Positions 8,577-16,858 of a stretch of 37,872 bases of DNA are shown here, in pieces. Source of the DNA: Treponema sp. (lineage in GTDB: Bacteria > Spirochaetota > Spirochaetia > Treponematales > Treponemataceae); contig JAFUDX010000006.1 of NCBI GenBank assembly GCA_017464425.1, positions 1 to 37,872 on the forward strand, read 5' to 3'. Below the pieces are notes generated by a model that had not been told where the DNA came from, did no database searches, and saw nothing but the letters and a program-made list of their open reading frames with translations. The first letter of the stretch is position 1, and the number at the start of each line of letters is the position of its first letter. A program made the position numbers and the translations under genes.

Positions 8577-9236
8577 TTATTTGAGCATTGAGCAAAATGT
8601 ATTGACGAGCGCATCAATTTTGCTGTAATCAGATTCGCCCTGCGCTTCAAACAGGGAACCTTCCCCGCCCTTTGGATTCGCACGGAATTCGATTTTTTTG
8701 CTGACGATGTAGTCATCAAGATTTGAAACCGTGATTGAAGTCATGATTTGCGAGAGCGTTTCCAAATCATTTTCTTCTAAGTCGATGATTTTCTTAGCGT
8801 TTCCAAGACTTCTGAGTGCTTGTTTTGTCTGAGCCACCAGCTTTTCGCGCGTTTCTTGAGCGATTTTTGCAGCGGCAGTCGAAATATATTTTTCGCTTTC
8901 GATGAAAGAATAAATCTGAACGAGCGGTTCTTTTTCGCTCATCTTAAACCAGCGGTTTACGATTGCCTTCATTACATTTTCGGCAGGATACCGCTGAGAA
9001 ATTGAATCGATGTCAGTAGGAATAAAATATGTTTTGCGGTAATAGTCGCCACACCAGCGAATACAATCTTCTACCATTGAATCGCGGCTATCATAATGAT
9101 TGTATAATGAAGCTTTTTTGATTCCAAGCCGATCCGCAACATCTGAAAGCGATGTACCTCCTGCATTTTTTTCAAAACACGCATCCAAAAATGCAAGAAT
9201 GATTTTCTCGCGAGTAACTTTTTCTGATTTAGCCAT
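8577..9236 (-). CDS. TetR-family transcriptional regulator
   Basis: 219 residues. The N-terminal HTH reads REKIILAFLDACFEKNAGGTSLSDVADRLGIKKASLYNHYDSRDSMVEDCI, which is the TetR signature with the SLYNHY recognition helix. The C-terminal ligand/dimer domain is of unrecognised specificity. ATG 9234-9236 is preceded by AGGGTGGG; the open frame extends 24 codons further but crosses the promoter and operator, so the shorter start is used. A palindromic operator over its own -10 suggests autorepression. Candidate additional targets are its neighbours, ftsH downstream and the surface operon upstream, but nothing in the sequence shows this. Confidence 0.88.
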   Translation of the reverse strand: MAKSEKVTREKIILAFLDACFEKNAGGTSLSDVADRLGIKKASLYNHYDSRDSMVEDCIRWCGDYYRKTYFIPTDIDSISQRYPAENVMKAIVNRWFKMSEKEPLVQIYSFIESEKYISTAAAKIAQETREKLVAQTKQALRSLGNAKKIIDLEENDLETLSQIMTSITVSNLDDYIVSKKIEFRANPKGGEGSLFEAQGESDYSKIDALVNTFCSMLK

Positions 9237-9266
9237 TTTCCCACCCTTTTGCGGACAATCCGCTTG

Positions 9267-9308
9267 ACTAACTATCATTAGTTTATTGGCAGACAGGAAA
9301 TTTGTCAA
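9267..9308 (-). promoter_or_regulatory. tetR promoter and overlapping operator
   Basis: On the minus strand TTGACA (9308-9303), a 17-nt spacer and TAAACT (9285-9280) form a near-consensus promoter. An imperfect palindrome ACTAA-N6-TTAGT (9267-9282) overlaps the -10 box, the usual arrangement for a TetR autorepressor. A small hairpin, GCGGA / TCCGC (9251-9263), lies in the leader just before the ribosome-binding site. Confidence 0.7.
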
Positions 9309-9329
9309 GGAGCACTCTGTTACTTCCCG

Positions 9330-12300
9330 CTAATTCTTGGGCAAAATCTTAAAATTCGCGGATTCGGCAGTAAATTCGCCGTTTGCATCTGTACCAATGA
9401 GCAGAACGAAATGATTGCTTCCATTTGCATACGAACTATCGTATGGCACGATTATGCTTTCACCAGAACCGTATGCAACGCCATCAATCGTCCAATTATA
9501 TGTGGTATAGTCTCCGCCCGCAGTAAAAATAATCTGCTCGTTTTCTTCGTCAAGCTGAGCGACAAGCCCGTTTTCGCGAGAAATGCTTCCGCGTTGCGTC
9601 CAGACGGCATACAAAGTCATGTCGCTTGATACAGAAATGGTTGCTTCATCGCCATAGTTCGGGCTTGTCGCCGTTGATGAAATCGCCCAACCGCCAAAGA
9701 GATAGCCAGACTTTTCATAGGTAGATTTTATCAGCATGTCAGGAACATCATAGGTGAATATCTGTGTACCCATCGCCCCGCTTGTCGCACCGTTTCCGTC
9801 GAAGGTGACGGTGTATATGTCGGGAGTCCATTTTGCCCAAATCGTCACATTTGATGTCACAGGAGTTGCAAAATTTGCTGCGCTTTCCATTGATGTAGGA
9901 TTCGTGTTTGAATTATCCCAGCCCAAGAAAGTATAGTGTGCTTTTGTCGGATTTTCTGACGGAACCAGTATTGTACTGCCATATTCCACCGTCTCAGAAG
10001 AGATTTCAGTTGAATCAATCGCATCAATGAACGAAACCGTGAATGTCTGAATCTTCCACTGTGCGTACAAAGTAATTGTTGCAGCCGTGCGCAATGAAGT
10101 CCAGTTTGATTCTCGAATTGTCGTGTCATAATAATATGCCGTTCCGCTACCGTCTGCGCTCGTGTTCCATCCGGTAAAATCGTAGCCCGTTTTTGCAAAT
10201 TCGTTTGCACTAAGAGACTGTGGCAATGCGTCAAAGACAACAGTTTGGTCGGTCGTTGAGCCAGAATCTGCGCCGTTTGCGTCAAAGTGAATCGTGAGCG
10301 TTTCTGCCTGCCATTTTGCGTAAACAGCAGTATATGCAGTGATTTTTGTTTCAAAATCGAATTCAGTCGTGCAGGTAGAATCAGTATACCAGCCCTTGAA
10401 TTCATATCCCGTTTTGCTTGGGTCTGCGGGACGAGAAGCACTTGTGTCGTAATTGACGGTCTGTGAGCCAAGCAGGGTAAAATTCAGGGAATCGATAAAA
10501 TCAACCGTAAAGGTTTGAATTTCCCACACGGCATACAAGGTGATTTCTTCTGCCGTTCGGAGCGTATTCCAGTTGCTTTCGGTAATCAATTCGCCGTCAA
10601 CAAAGTTCGTACTCGTTGCGCTTGAAGATGTGCTCCAACCCACAAAATTATAGCCCGTGCGAGTAAATGAGTTGGGAGAAAGAGATGCTACATACAAATC
10701 ATCCCCCGTAAGTGCTTGCGAAGCCATGCTGCCCGTTCCGCCGTTCGCATCAAAGGTGATTGTAAGATTCTGTGCGTTCCACTGTGCGTACAACCATGTG
10801 TCTTTGGTAATCGGTGTTGAGAAGTCGAATGCGCTGCTCGCAAAAGTCGCTCCCCAGTCATCGGATTCGTACCAACCAACAAACTCATAGGCTGTTCGAG
10901 TCGGGTCGCTCGGCTTGGTCGCCTGCGTATCGTGAACAAGATATTGATACTGTAAACTGTATGAATCAGTCCATGTTCCACCCGTTGTATCGAAATTCAC
11001 GGAATAACGAATGACATCCCATTGGGCATACAAATCAATCGTGACCGCACCACTCGCATAATTTCTTAGGCTATTCCAGTTGTCTTCAGTTACATCAAAT
11101 CCATCGTAAAAGTAGTTTTTATTTCCGTCTGCGCTCGTGTTCCAGCCGATGTAATTGTAGCCTTCACGCGTAAATGTATTTGCGGAGAGTTTTTTCGGAA
11201 GCTCAGAATATTTTATCGTCTGACTTGCCAGTGTGCCTGTGCCGCCATTTTCATGGAACTGCACGGTTATGCTCTGCTCGCTCCACTGTGCATATATATT
11301 TTGCGTTTCCTCTCCACTCGTAATCGAAATTTTCTGTGAGTCAGAATATGAAATTTCGCCCGTACCACTTGCTTCTGAATTCCAGCCCGTAAAATCATAC
11401 CCAGTGCGAGTAAATGGATTGGCCATGAGTTCTTGTTCTTCGCCCCATTGCAGCCATTGTGAGTAGGTCTGATAATTTCCATCGTTTGAATTAAGAATGA
11501 GCGTGTAGAAAATCCAATCCCATTGCGCGTAAAATGTAGCGTCTTCATTCGGATATTTTGAATCGGTAAATGTTTCGCCGTCATAGTAGAACCAGGGAAT
11601 TCCAAATGAATCGGTAAACTGCCAGTTGATGAATTTTTTGCCTTGCGGTGGCGTAAATGAATTCAAAGTCAACGCATCGCCAACAGAAGCCTTCATCGTC
11701 GCCATTTCGCCACTTCCGCCGTTCGCATTGAATGTAATGGTGATTTTATCTCTGAGCCACAGTGCGTACAGGTTTATTTCATCGCCGTCTTTTTTCGTGA
11801 GATTTTTAACCGTCTGCCCGTCAAAATACGATGGTGAAGTCGCAAGTTGGGAAGCAAGAGTGCCCCATCCGTTGAAAATATAGTTTTCGCCACGATCAAA
11901 TGGATTTGTATTTAAAGTATATTCTTCGTCATACAAAAAAGGTCCCTGCGTTTGTTCTGCGTTTCCAAAAGAATCAACGCCCCCGTTTCCGTGAAGAATA
12001 ACAGAATATTCAATCGGCTCCCATTCATTTACGACAAAATTGGCATATTCAGAAGTGACAAGAATTTGCGTCACAAGATTATTAGCATCAACTTGTATGG
12101 TTTCGGGCCGTTCCGAAGAGCCAGTGAGCGGATTTTTAAGATAGAGCCAGCCGCCGTTCTTGAATGTATAGCCCTCGTTCATCGCAGCTATATCTGGATT
12201 TAAAGGCGAAGGCAAATCTGACGCACTTAAGATTTTTCCGATGGGGAAGGAAATCTGGATGCTCGAAAAATTTTCGACAGAATCAGGCTCATATGAATAG

Positions 12301-12440
12301 AACGTGTATACCGAATTGAAATCTCGCTTTAAATCTTCGCTAAAATCAGAATCAGCCTCACAGGAAACAAAGAGCGCGGAAGTCACCAACACAGAGAAAA
12401 AAATGAAAACAGAGGAAAGAAACTGCCTGACATTCTTCAT
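9330..12440 (-). CDS. Large InlB-type repeat surface lipoprotein
   Basis: 1036 residues. A lipoprotein signal ends at Cys27 (SALFVSC, a loose spirochaete-type lipobox), so the protein is probably exported and lipid-anchored. The mature part holds about ten copies of the Listeria-Bacteroides (Flg_new / InlB B) repeat, each of about 70-75 residues with a VTFDxNGG start, an RTGYxFxGW core and an LYAQW end. The last 80 residues (from TQRGSISRENG) form a non-repeat cap that looks like an Ig-like sheet. Start ATG 12438-12440 has TAGGAG before it and follows the upstream gene by 10 bp; a longer open frame runs back into that gene and is rejected. Such repeats are structural stalks in surface proteins; binding partner unknown. 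Confidence 0.88.
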   Translation of the reverse strand: MKNVRQFLSSVFIFFSVLVTSALFVSCEADSDFSEDLKRDFNSVYTFYSYEPDSVENFSSIQISFPIGKILSASDLPSPLNPDIAAMNEGYTFKNGGWLYLKNPLTGSSERPETIQVDANNLVTQILVTSEYANFVVNEWEPIEYSVILHGNGGVDSFGNAEQTQGPFLYDEEYTLNTNPFDRGENYIFNGWGTLASQLATSPSYFDGQTVKNLTKKDGDEINLYALWLRDKITITFNANGGSGEMATMKASVGDALTLNSFTPPQGKKFINWQFTDSFGIPWFYYDGETFTDSKYPNEDATFYAQWDWIFYTLILNSNDGNYQTYSQWLQWGEEQELMANPFTRTGYDFTGWNSEASGTGEISYSDSQKISITSGEETQNIYAQWSEQSITVQFHENGGTGTLASQTIKYSELPKKLSANTFTREGYNYIGWNTSADGNKNYFYDGFDVTEDNWNSLRNYASGAVTIDLYAQWDVIRYSVNFDTTGGTWTDSYSLQYQYLVHDTQATKPSDPTRTAYEFVGWYESDDWGATFASSAFDFSTPITKDTWLYAQWNAQNLTITFDANGGTGSMASQALTGDDLYVASLSPNSFTRTGYNFVGWSTSSSATSTNFVDGELITESNWNTLRTAEEITLYAVWEIQTFTVDFIDSLNFTLLGSQTVNYDTSASRPADPSKTGYEFKGWYTDSTCTTEFDFETKITAYTAVYAKWQAETLTIHFDANGADSGSTTDQTVVFDALPQSLSANEFAKTGYDFTGWNTSADGSGTAYYYDTTIRESNWTSLRTAATITLYAQWKIQTFTVSFIDAIDSTEISSETVEYGSTILVPSENPTKAHYTFLGWDNSNTNPTSMESAANFATPVTSNVTIWAKWTPDIYTVTFDGNGATSGAMGTQIFTYDVPDMLIKSTYEKSGYLFGGWAISSTATSPNYGDEATISVSSDMTLYAVWTQRGSISRENGLVAQLDEENEQIIFTAGGDYTTYNWTIDGVAYGSGESIIVPYDSSYANGSNHFVLLIGTDANGEFTAESANFKILPKN

Positions 12441-12450
12441 TTTTCTTCTC

Positions 12451-14094
12451 CTAAAACCTGAATCCCACACATGCATACGGAACGATAAATCCGAGTTTGG
12501 AAGAATCCAAGAATACATGATAAAAATCAACGCCCGCTTCAAGAACGATGCATTTCCACGGAATATAATACAGAGAAAGCCCGCCTGCAAACGATGGGTA
12601 GAGATAGGTTTTATCATCGGGAGAGCCACGATTCGTGAACAAAGAGGAATACTCCATGCTCTTTTCGATTCTGTTTGCGCCCCCGCCCGCCTTTATGCTC
12701 CAAAAAAGCGAACCGACAAGTTTCTTCTGCAATACTAATTTTAAATCAATTTCCGAAGAAATCAACTTCGCGGACAAATAATTGTTGTCGACCACAAAGC
12801 CTTGCTGCAAGAAATTCGCTTCAAATCCAAATTTTGTGCTGGACGATTTTGCGGGCAGCCATTTAAGCCTGACATTCAGCGACGGAGACATAAAATTATC
12901 GTAATACTCACGGATTGAGCTGTCGTAGAGGCTTATCGAATAGCCAACGCCTCCCTGAAACACAATATCTTTCCATTTATATGGCTGATTTTTTTTAGCG
13001 AGTTTTGCAAGCCGTTTTTCTTCTTCCTTTGCCCTCTTTTCAGCCTCAGCTTTCGCAAGCTCCATCTGTCTGTTTTGTTCGGCGATTCGTTTTTCTTCGG
13101 CAATGCGCTCTTCTTCACGACGCTTTTCTTCTGCGATCCGAGCCTTTTCTGCCGCAATCCGCTCCTCTTCGCGCCTTTTTTCTGCCGCGATTCGTTCTTC
13201 CTCACGACGCTTTTCTTCTGCAATCCGCGCCCGCTCTGCCGCTTCCCGCTCGGCTTTTTGCCGCGCTTCTTGGGCAATCCGAGCTTTTTCGGCTTCTTCT
13301 GCGGCAATTCGCTGCCGTTCTGCTTCAGCCGCTTTTTCCGCCTCAGCAATCCGTATATATTCATCAAGATTGTTTTGGAATTCCTGCCTGAGCTCTGCTT
13401 CTTTTGCCGTTTCCGCGTCTTTTTTGATTTGCGCGACTTCTTCAGCAGTATAGGTGCGCTCACCGTCAACCGTAATCACATCGGAAAGCGTTGAAAGCCC
13501 GCTCGCATTGGTAACACGGAGTCGCCATTTTCCCGGCGGAACATTTGAAAAATCAAGGTGCGTGACGGAATCCGTTTCTGAGGCAGAATTGCGCATTTTT
13601 GACCTATCTGAATAAGGAATCGCGCCTTCAAGTCCTTCACTAATCAACTCGAATTTTGAATTCTGATTGACATCATCAATGCTGACATCAATGCCGATTT
13701 TATTTGAATCATTCGTAACGCTCAGATTTTTTTCAACGCTGTTGATTTTCGGTTTGTTTGCCTTAAAGACTTCAAAATTCGTCCAGGAAGAAACGCTCGC
13801 CTGTTTTCCCAAAAAATCGTAGGCATAGACTCGATAGCGGTATTTTCCTGGCACAAGCGAAAGTTCCGTCGAAGTTTTTTCGGTTTTTATCGTCTGCGTC
13901 CTGCCTGTTTCGGTATTCTGAACTTCAACCCGATATTCCAGCGCATTCGCATTGCTCTTCCATTCGATTTTCTGCGAGAATGTGGCTTCTTGTGCACTGA
14001 CAGTGAGCAATGAGCAGTGAGCAGTGAGCAGGACAAAAATCAATCGTAACACCCATTTTGGCATTTTGAGCGGGCCGAGAAATTTAATTTCCAT
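12451..14094 (-). CDS. Outer-membrane protein with coiled-coil stalk and C-terminal beta-barrel
   Basis: 547 residues. A signal peptide (about 1-35, ending VSAQE) is followed by Fn3-like sheets (to about 210). A long charged helix of about 150 residues follows, built from repeats such as AEKRREEERIA, and then a domain from about 380 that looks like a small beta-barrel and ends in aromatic GFRF, as in outer-membrane proteins. It may span the periplasm with the helix and anchor in the outer membrane. ATG 14092-14094 has GGGG upstream and overlaps the fecR-like gene by 11 bp. The signal peptide is partly encoded by a heptanucleotide array (14004-14031). The lipoprotein gene follows after 10 bp. 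Confidence 0.78.
   Translation of the reverse strand: MEIKFLGPLKMPKWVLRLIFVLLTAHCSLLTVSAQEATFSQKIEWKSNANALEYRVEVQNTETGRTQTIKTEKTSTELSLVPGKYRYRVYAYDFLGKQASVSSWTNFEVFKANKPKINSVEKNLSVTNDSNKIGIDVSIDDVNQNSKFELISEGLEGAIPYSDRSKMRNSASETDSVTHLDFSNVPPGKWRLRVTNASGLSTLSDVITVDGERTYTAEEVAQIKKDAETAKEAELRQEFQNNLDEYIRIAEAEKAAEAERQRIAAEEAEKARIAQEARQKAEREAAERARIAEEKRREEERIAAEKRREEERIAAEKARIAEEKRREEERIAEEKRIAEQNRQMELAKAEAEKRAKEEEKRLAKLAKKNQPYKWKDIVFQGGVGYSISLYDSSIREYYDNFMSPSLNVRLKWLPAKSSSTKFGFEANFLQQGFVVDNNYLSAKLISSEIDLKLVLQKKLVGSLFWSIKAGGGANRIEKSMEYSSLFTNRGSPDDKTYLYPSFAGGLSLYYIPWKCIVLEAGVDFYHVFLDSSKLGFIVPYACVGFRF
14004..14031. repeat. Heptanucleotide array in a signal peptide
   Basis: Four 7-bp units with GAGCA at 14005, 14012, 14019 and 14026 (consensus GTGAGCA on the plus strand). 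In the minus-strand gene it encodes LLTAHCSLLT of the signal peptide, almost the same peptide that the 6311-6338 array gives LolA. Confidence 0.8.
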
Positions 14095-16858
14095 ACATGT
14101 TCCCCGGCTTTACTGCCTCAACTCTGGTAGGAGAAGCGAAATCAATTCTGAATATGCGACTTGACGCGCTTCCTTTTTGCTCTAAGAATCCGTCTTTTGC
14201 GTACGAGAACGGCGTAACAAACCATTCAAATGTCCCGATTTCAAGAATCGACAAATCCTTGATTCGGGCAGACGATGCTTTTGTGTTTCGCTCAGTATAC
14301 ACAAGTTTTCGGCTTCCGTCCGCCTCGCGTTTATAGAGCGTGAATGTGTATGCAGTTGCCCCGCTTACCTCTCTCCATGAGAATTCAATAATGCGGTGGT
14401 TTTTCAGATATTCACCGTTCATCACCAGATTTTCACTGGGAGATTCAAGAATGGGACTTGGTAAATCAGGAACACTCTCAATGCTGAACCGTTGCGTATC
14501 TGAATCAAGCGGAATTCCTTCGCGCGTGCTTGCGGCGATTTTCCAAGAATACGAGCCTTCTGAAAGTCGATTGAGCGATACCGTTGTTTTGGTGGTATCG
14601 ATTGACTCAACGACTTTTACAGAGCCATCTTTCTGCGTTTTTGAAAGAATAAATTTATATGAAGAAACTTTGTCGCGGCCAGGAATCCAGGTAAACACAA
14701 GCGGATTTCTGATTGCAGTAAGCCCTGCGATTCTCGTGCCAGAAGATGGAGATTCCGCAAGAATTTTTGACGGTGCGCGGACAGAGAAATTTCGCTCCGT
14801 TGCGGCAGAAATTCGTGTCGCGCTCGCAACGGCCTGTGCCGAAACGATATAATTTCCTTCTTCAAGCACAAACTGTGTGCTCGTATCGCGGATATTTTTC
14901 TGTTCTTTTACAAGAGAACCGGTGGGTGTCGTGATTTTTACAGAATAACTTTCGGCATCACCCACGTTCCGCCATGAAATAGAAACTGGCGCATAATTGT
15001 ACACCGTGACTTCTTGATTTTGGGACGGGGAGAGAATTTCGGGCGGAGTAAGCTCAGACAAAACCGTAAACATGCGGCTCTGCGTGATTCCAGCCAACGC
15101 ACCGTTTTCGCCACGCACGCCCACGCGCCACCAGTAATTTCCTGACGGCAAGTTGATGCTGTCGATGACGGATGCAGTCGTTGTTCGTTCAATCTGAATA
15201 TTCTGGAAATTCGGATTCGTTGCAATCTGAATCGTTGCGGCGGCAGAAGCCTTGTCATATTCATCGGCGAGTTTCCACATGAATGCCGTACTTGAGACCT
15301 TTGCGCCTTCCACACTGAAATTTTCAGGCGGATACAAAAGTTTGTTATCCTGCGGAATGTAGCGCACCACACGGAACGCACGGATTTCAGACTCAGGATT
15401 TTTATCATCAGGCTCGCTTGATTTTCGTAAAATCTTCCAATAGTATGTGCCGTCACGAAGCTCTGAGGGCGTAAATTCGCGGGTGTAGCGGGTTTCTGCA
15501 GTGGAAGTCGTATAGATGACATTGTTGAAATCGTAATCGCGGGCAATCGTCAGCTCGTACTGCGCATTTTTGAGTTCAGATTTCCAGATAAAATTAGCAG
15601 GAATATTCTCTTTGTAGACGATTTGGGCATTGTCAGCAGGAGAAGAAAGTTCTGGACGGCGGATTTGCTGGCTTTTTATGATTTTAAAAGAATACACCGC
15701 GCTTTCTCCGGCATAGCCGAGATTGTTCAGCGCGTAGAATGGCGTAACCTGCCAGTAATAATTGCCTTCTTCCAAATCATCAATGTTTACGAAATTACCC
15801 GTGATTTCAGAATCAGAAACGACAGAGCGCATATCGGGTGTGGAAGAAACCAAAAGCCGATACCGTTCGGCATATTCGTTTCCGCTCCATCGGAATGCCA
15901 CGCGCGGAAGAGCCGTTCGGTAGCGGAACGATGTCGCAGAAGCTGGAGAAATGCCTTCGATGGGAGCAATGTTTTCGACGGTAAGCCGCCCCGAAACCGC
16001 CTGTTCTTTGGTGCTTTTGGTAAAAGCGCGCCAGAAAATCACGCCGCTTTCAAGACGCATTTCGGCAGTGGATGAATTGGAAATCTCGCGGTTGTTCACG
16101 AGTTTTGAGAAATCTTTTGCGTATGAAGTTTGAATCGTGACGGCTTCATCAGAATTCGTTTTCCATTCAAATTTGACGGGCACTACACCGCCTTTTACAT
16201 TGAGCAATTTGAGTTCTTTTGGCGGATAGACAACCGTAACGGGATTTTTTTGGATTTCTTTGCCCTTTTCGACATTGACCGACTCACCGTAAGCGAGGCT
16301 CGCCGTTTCACCGCTCTCAGTCGTAATTTGCGCAGAACCGCTCTTGACTTCAACATTGTGCACGCCCGTTGCCGCATCAGCCTTAGCCGCAAGCGCACTA
16401 CCCGCGTCCACATTGACCACAGAGCCGTCATCAAGTTTGACTTCAACTGCACTCGTTGCTGTTGTCGAGTCAATCTGAATATCACCGCCATTGATTGAAA
16501 TTTGCACGCCACCGCTCGCATTGCTTCCCACCTGAATCATCGTGTTTTCGCCCAAATCAATCACGGTGCCGTCAGCAAGCGTAAGAACAGCCTGAGCCAA
16601 ATCAGCCGTACGAATCGTGTCGCCATAGTAGAGTTTTGTGCCGGTAGTAATGCGCTCCCACACAACGCGGTCATCGAATTTTCGCTGAGCCACATTGTGC
16701 TTGAATGAGATAGTTCCGATTTCAGTTTTGTCGCTGCGTACGGTGAAGGTGTTCAAATCCTGCCAAAAAAGGTATGCGAAAAAAGAAGCCGCGCTCATGC
16801 ACAGGAGAACGACCAACACATCAAGGAGCAGCGACTTGAATCTTGTTCTCTTCCGCAT
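14084..16858 (-). CDS. FecR-domain protein with fibronectin-like repeats
   Basis: 924 residues. One N-terminal membrane helix (about 10-30) follows a basic MRKRTRFK start. Next comes a FecR-type domain (about 75-200): GTKLYYGDTIRTADLAQAVL, then LADGTVIDLGENTMIQV and glycine-rich strands. The rest is a chain of fibronectin/Ig-like units, each with a conserved W near its start and a FRWSG..YRLLVS or YYWQV pattern; at least six are visible. Such proteins are common in spirochaetes and probably act in the periplasm as scaffolds. ATG 16856-16858 is preferred over the TTG one codon earlier. It overlaps the adenylate cyclase gene by 38 bp, so the two are translationally coupled. Confidence 0.82.
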   Translation of the reverse strand: MRKRTRFKSLLLDVLVVLLCMSAASFFAYLFWQDLNTFTVRSDKTEIGTISFKHNVAQRKFDDRVVWERITTGTKLYYGDTIRTADLAQAVLTLADGTVIDLGENTMIQVGSNASGGVQISINGGDIQIDSTTATSAVEVKLDDGSVVNVDAGSALAAKADAATGVHNVEVKSGSAQITTESGETASLAYGESVNVEKGKEIQKNPVTVVYPPKELKLLNVKGGVVPVKFEWKTNSDEAVTIQTSYAKDFSKLVNNREISNSSTAEMRLESGVIFWRAFTKSTKEQAVSGRLTVENIAPIEGISPASATSFRYRTALPRVAFRWSGNEYAERYRLLVSSTPDMRSVVSDSEITGNFVNIDDLEEGNYYWQVTPFYALNNLGYAGESAVYSFKIIKSQQIRRPELSSPADNAQIVYKENIPANFIWKSELKNAQYELTIARDYDFNNVIYTTSTAETRYTREFTPSELRDGTYYWKILRKSSEPDDKNPESEIRAFRVVRYIPQDNKLLYPPENFSVEGAKVSSTAFMWKLADEYDKASAAATIQIATNPNFQNIQIERTTTASVIDSINLPSGNYWWRVGVRGENGALAGITQSRMFTVLSELTPPEILSPSQNQEVTVYNYAPVSISWRNVGDAESYSVKITTPTGSLVKEQKNIRDTSTQFVLEEGNYIVSAQAVASATRISAATERNFSVRAPSKILAESPSSGTRIAGLTAIRNPLVFTWIPGRDKVSSYKFILSKTQKDGSVKVVESIDTTKTTVSLNRLSEGSYSWKIAASTREGIPLDSDTQRFSIESVPDLPSPILESPSENLVMNGEYLKNHRIIEFSWREVSGATAYTFTLYKREADGSRKLVYTERNTKASSARIKDLSILEIGTFEWFVTPFSYAKDGFLEQKGSASSRIFRIDFASPTRVEAVKPGNMYGN

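Noticed and set aside
12441..12629. Longer start for the InlB-type lipoprotein
   Set aside because: It overlaps the end of the upstream barrel gene; the lipoprotein signal and TAGGAG fit 12440.
13103..13453. Plus-strand open frames in the coiled-coil region
   Set aside because: Shadows of the repetitive Glu/Arg-rich minus-strand gene; translations are low-complexity.
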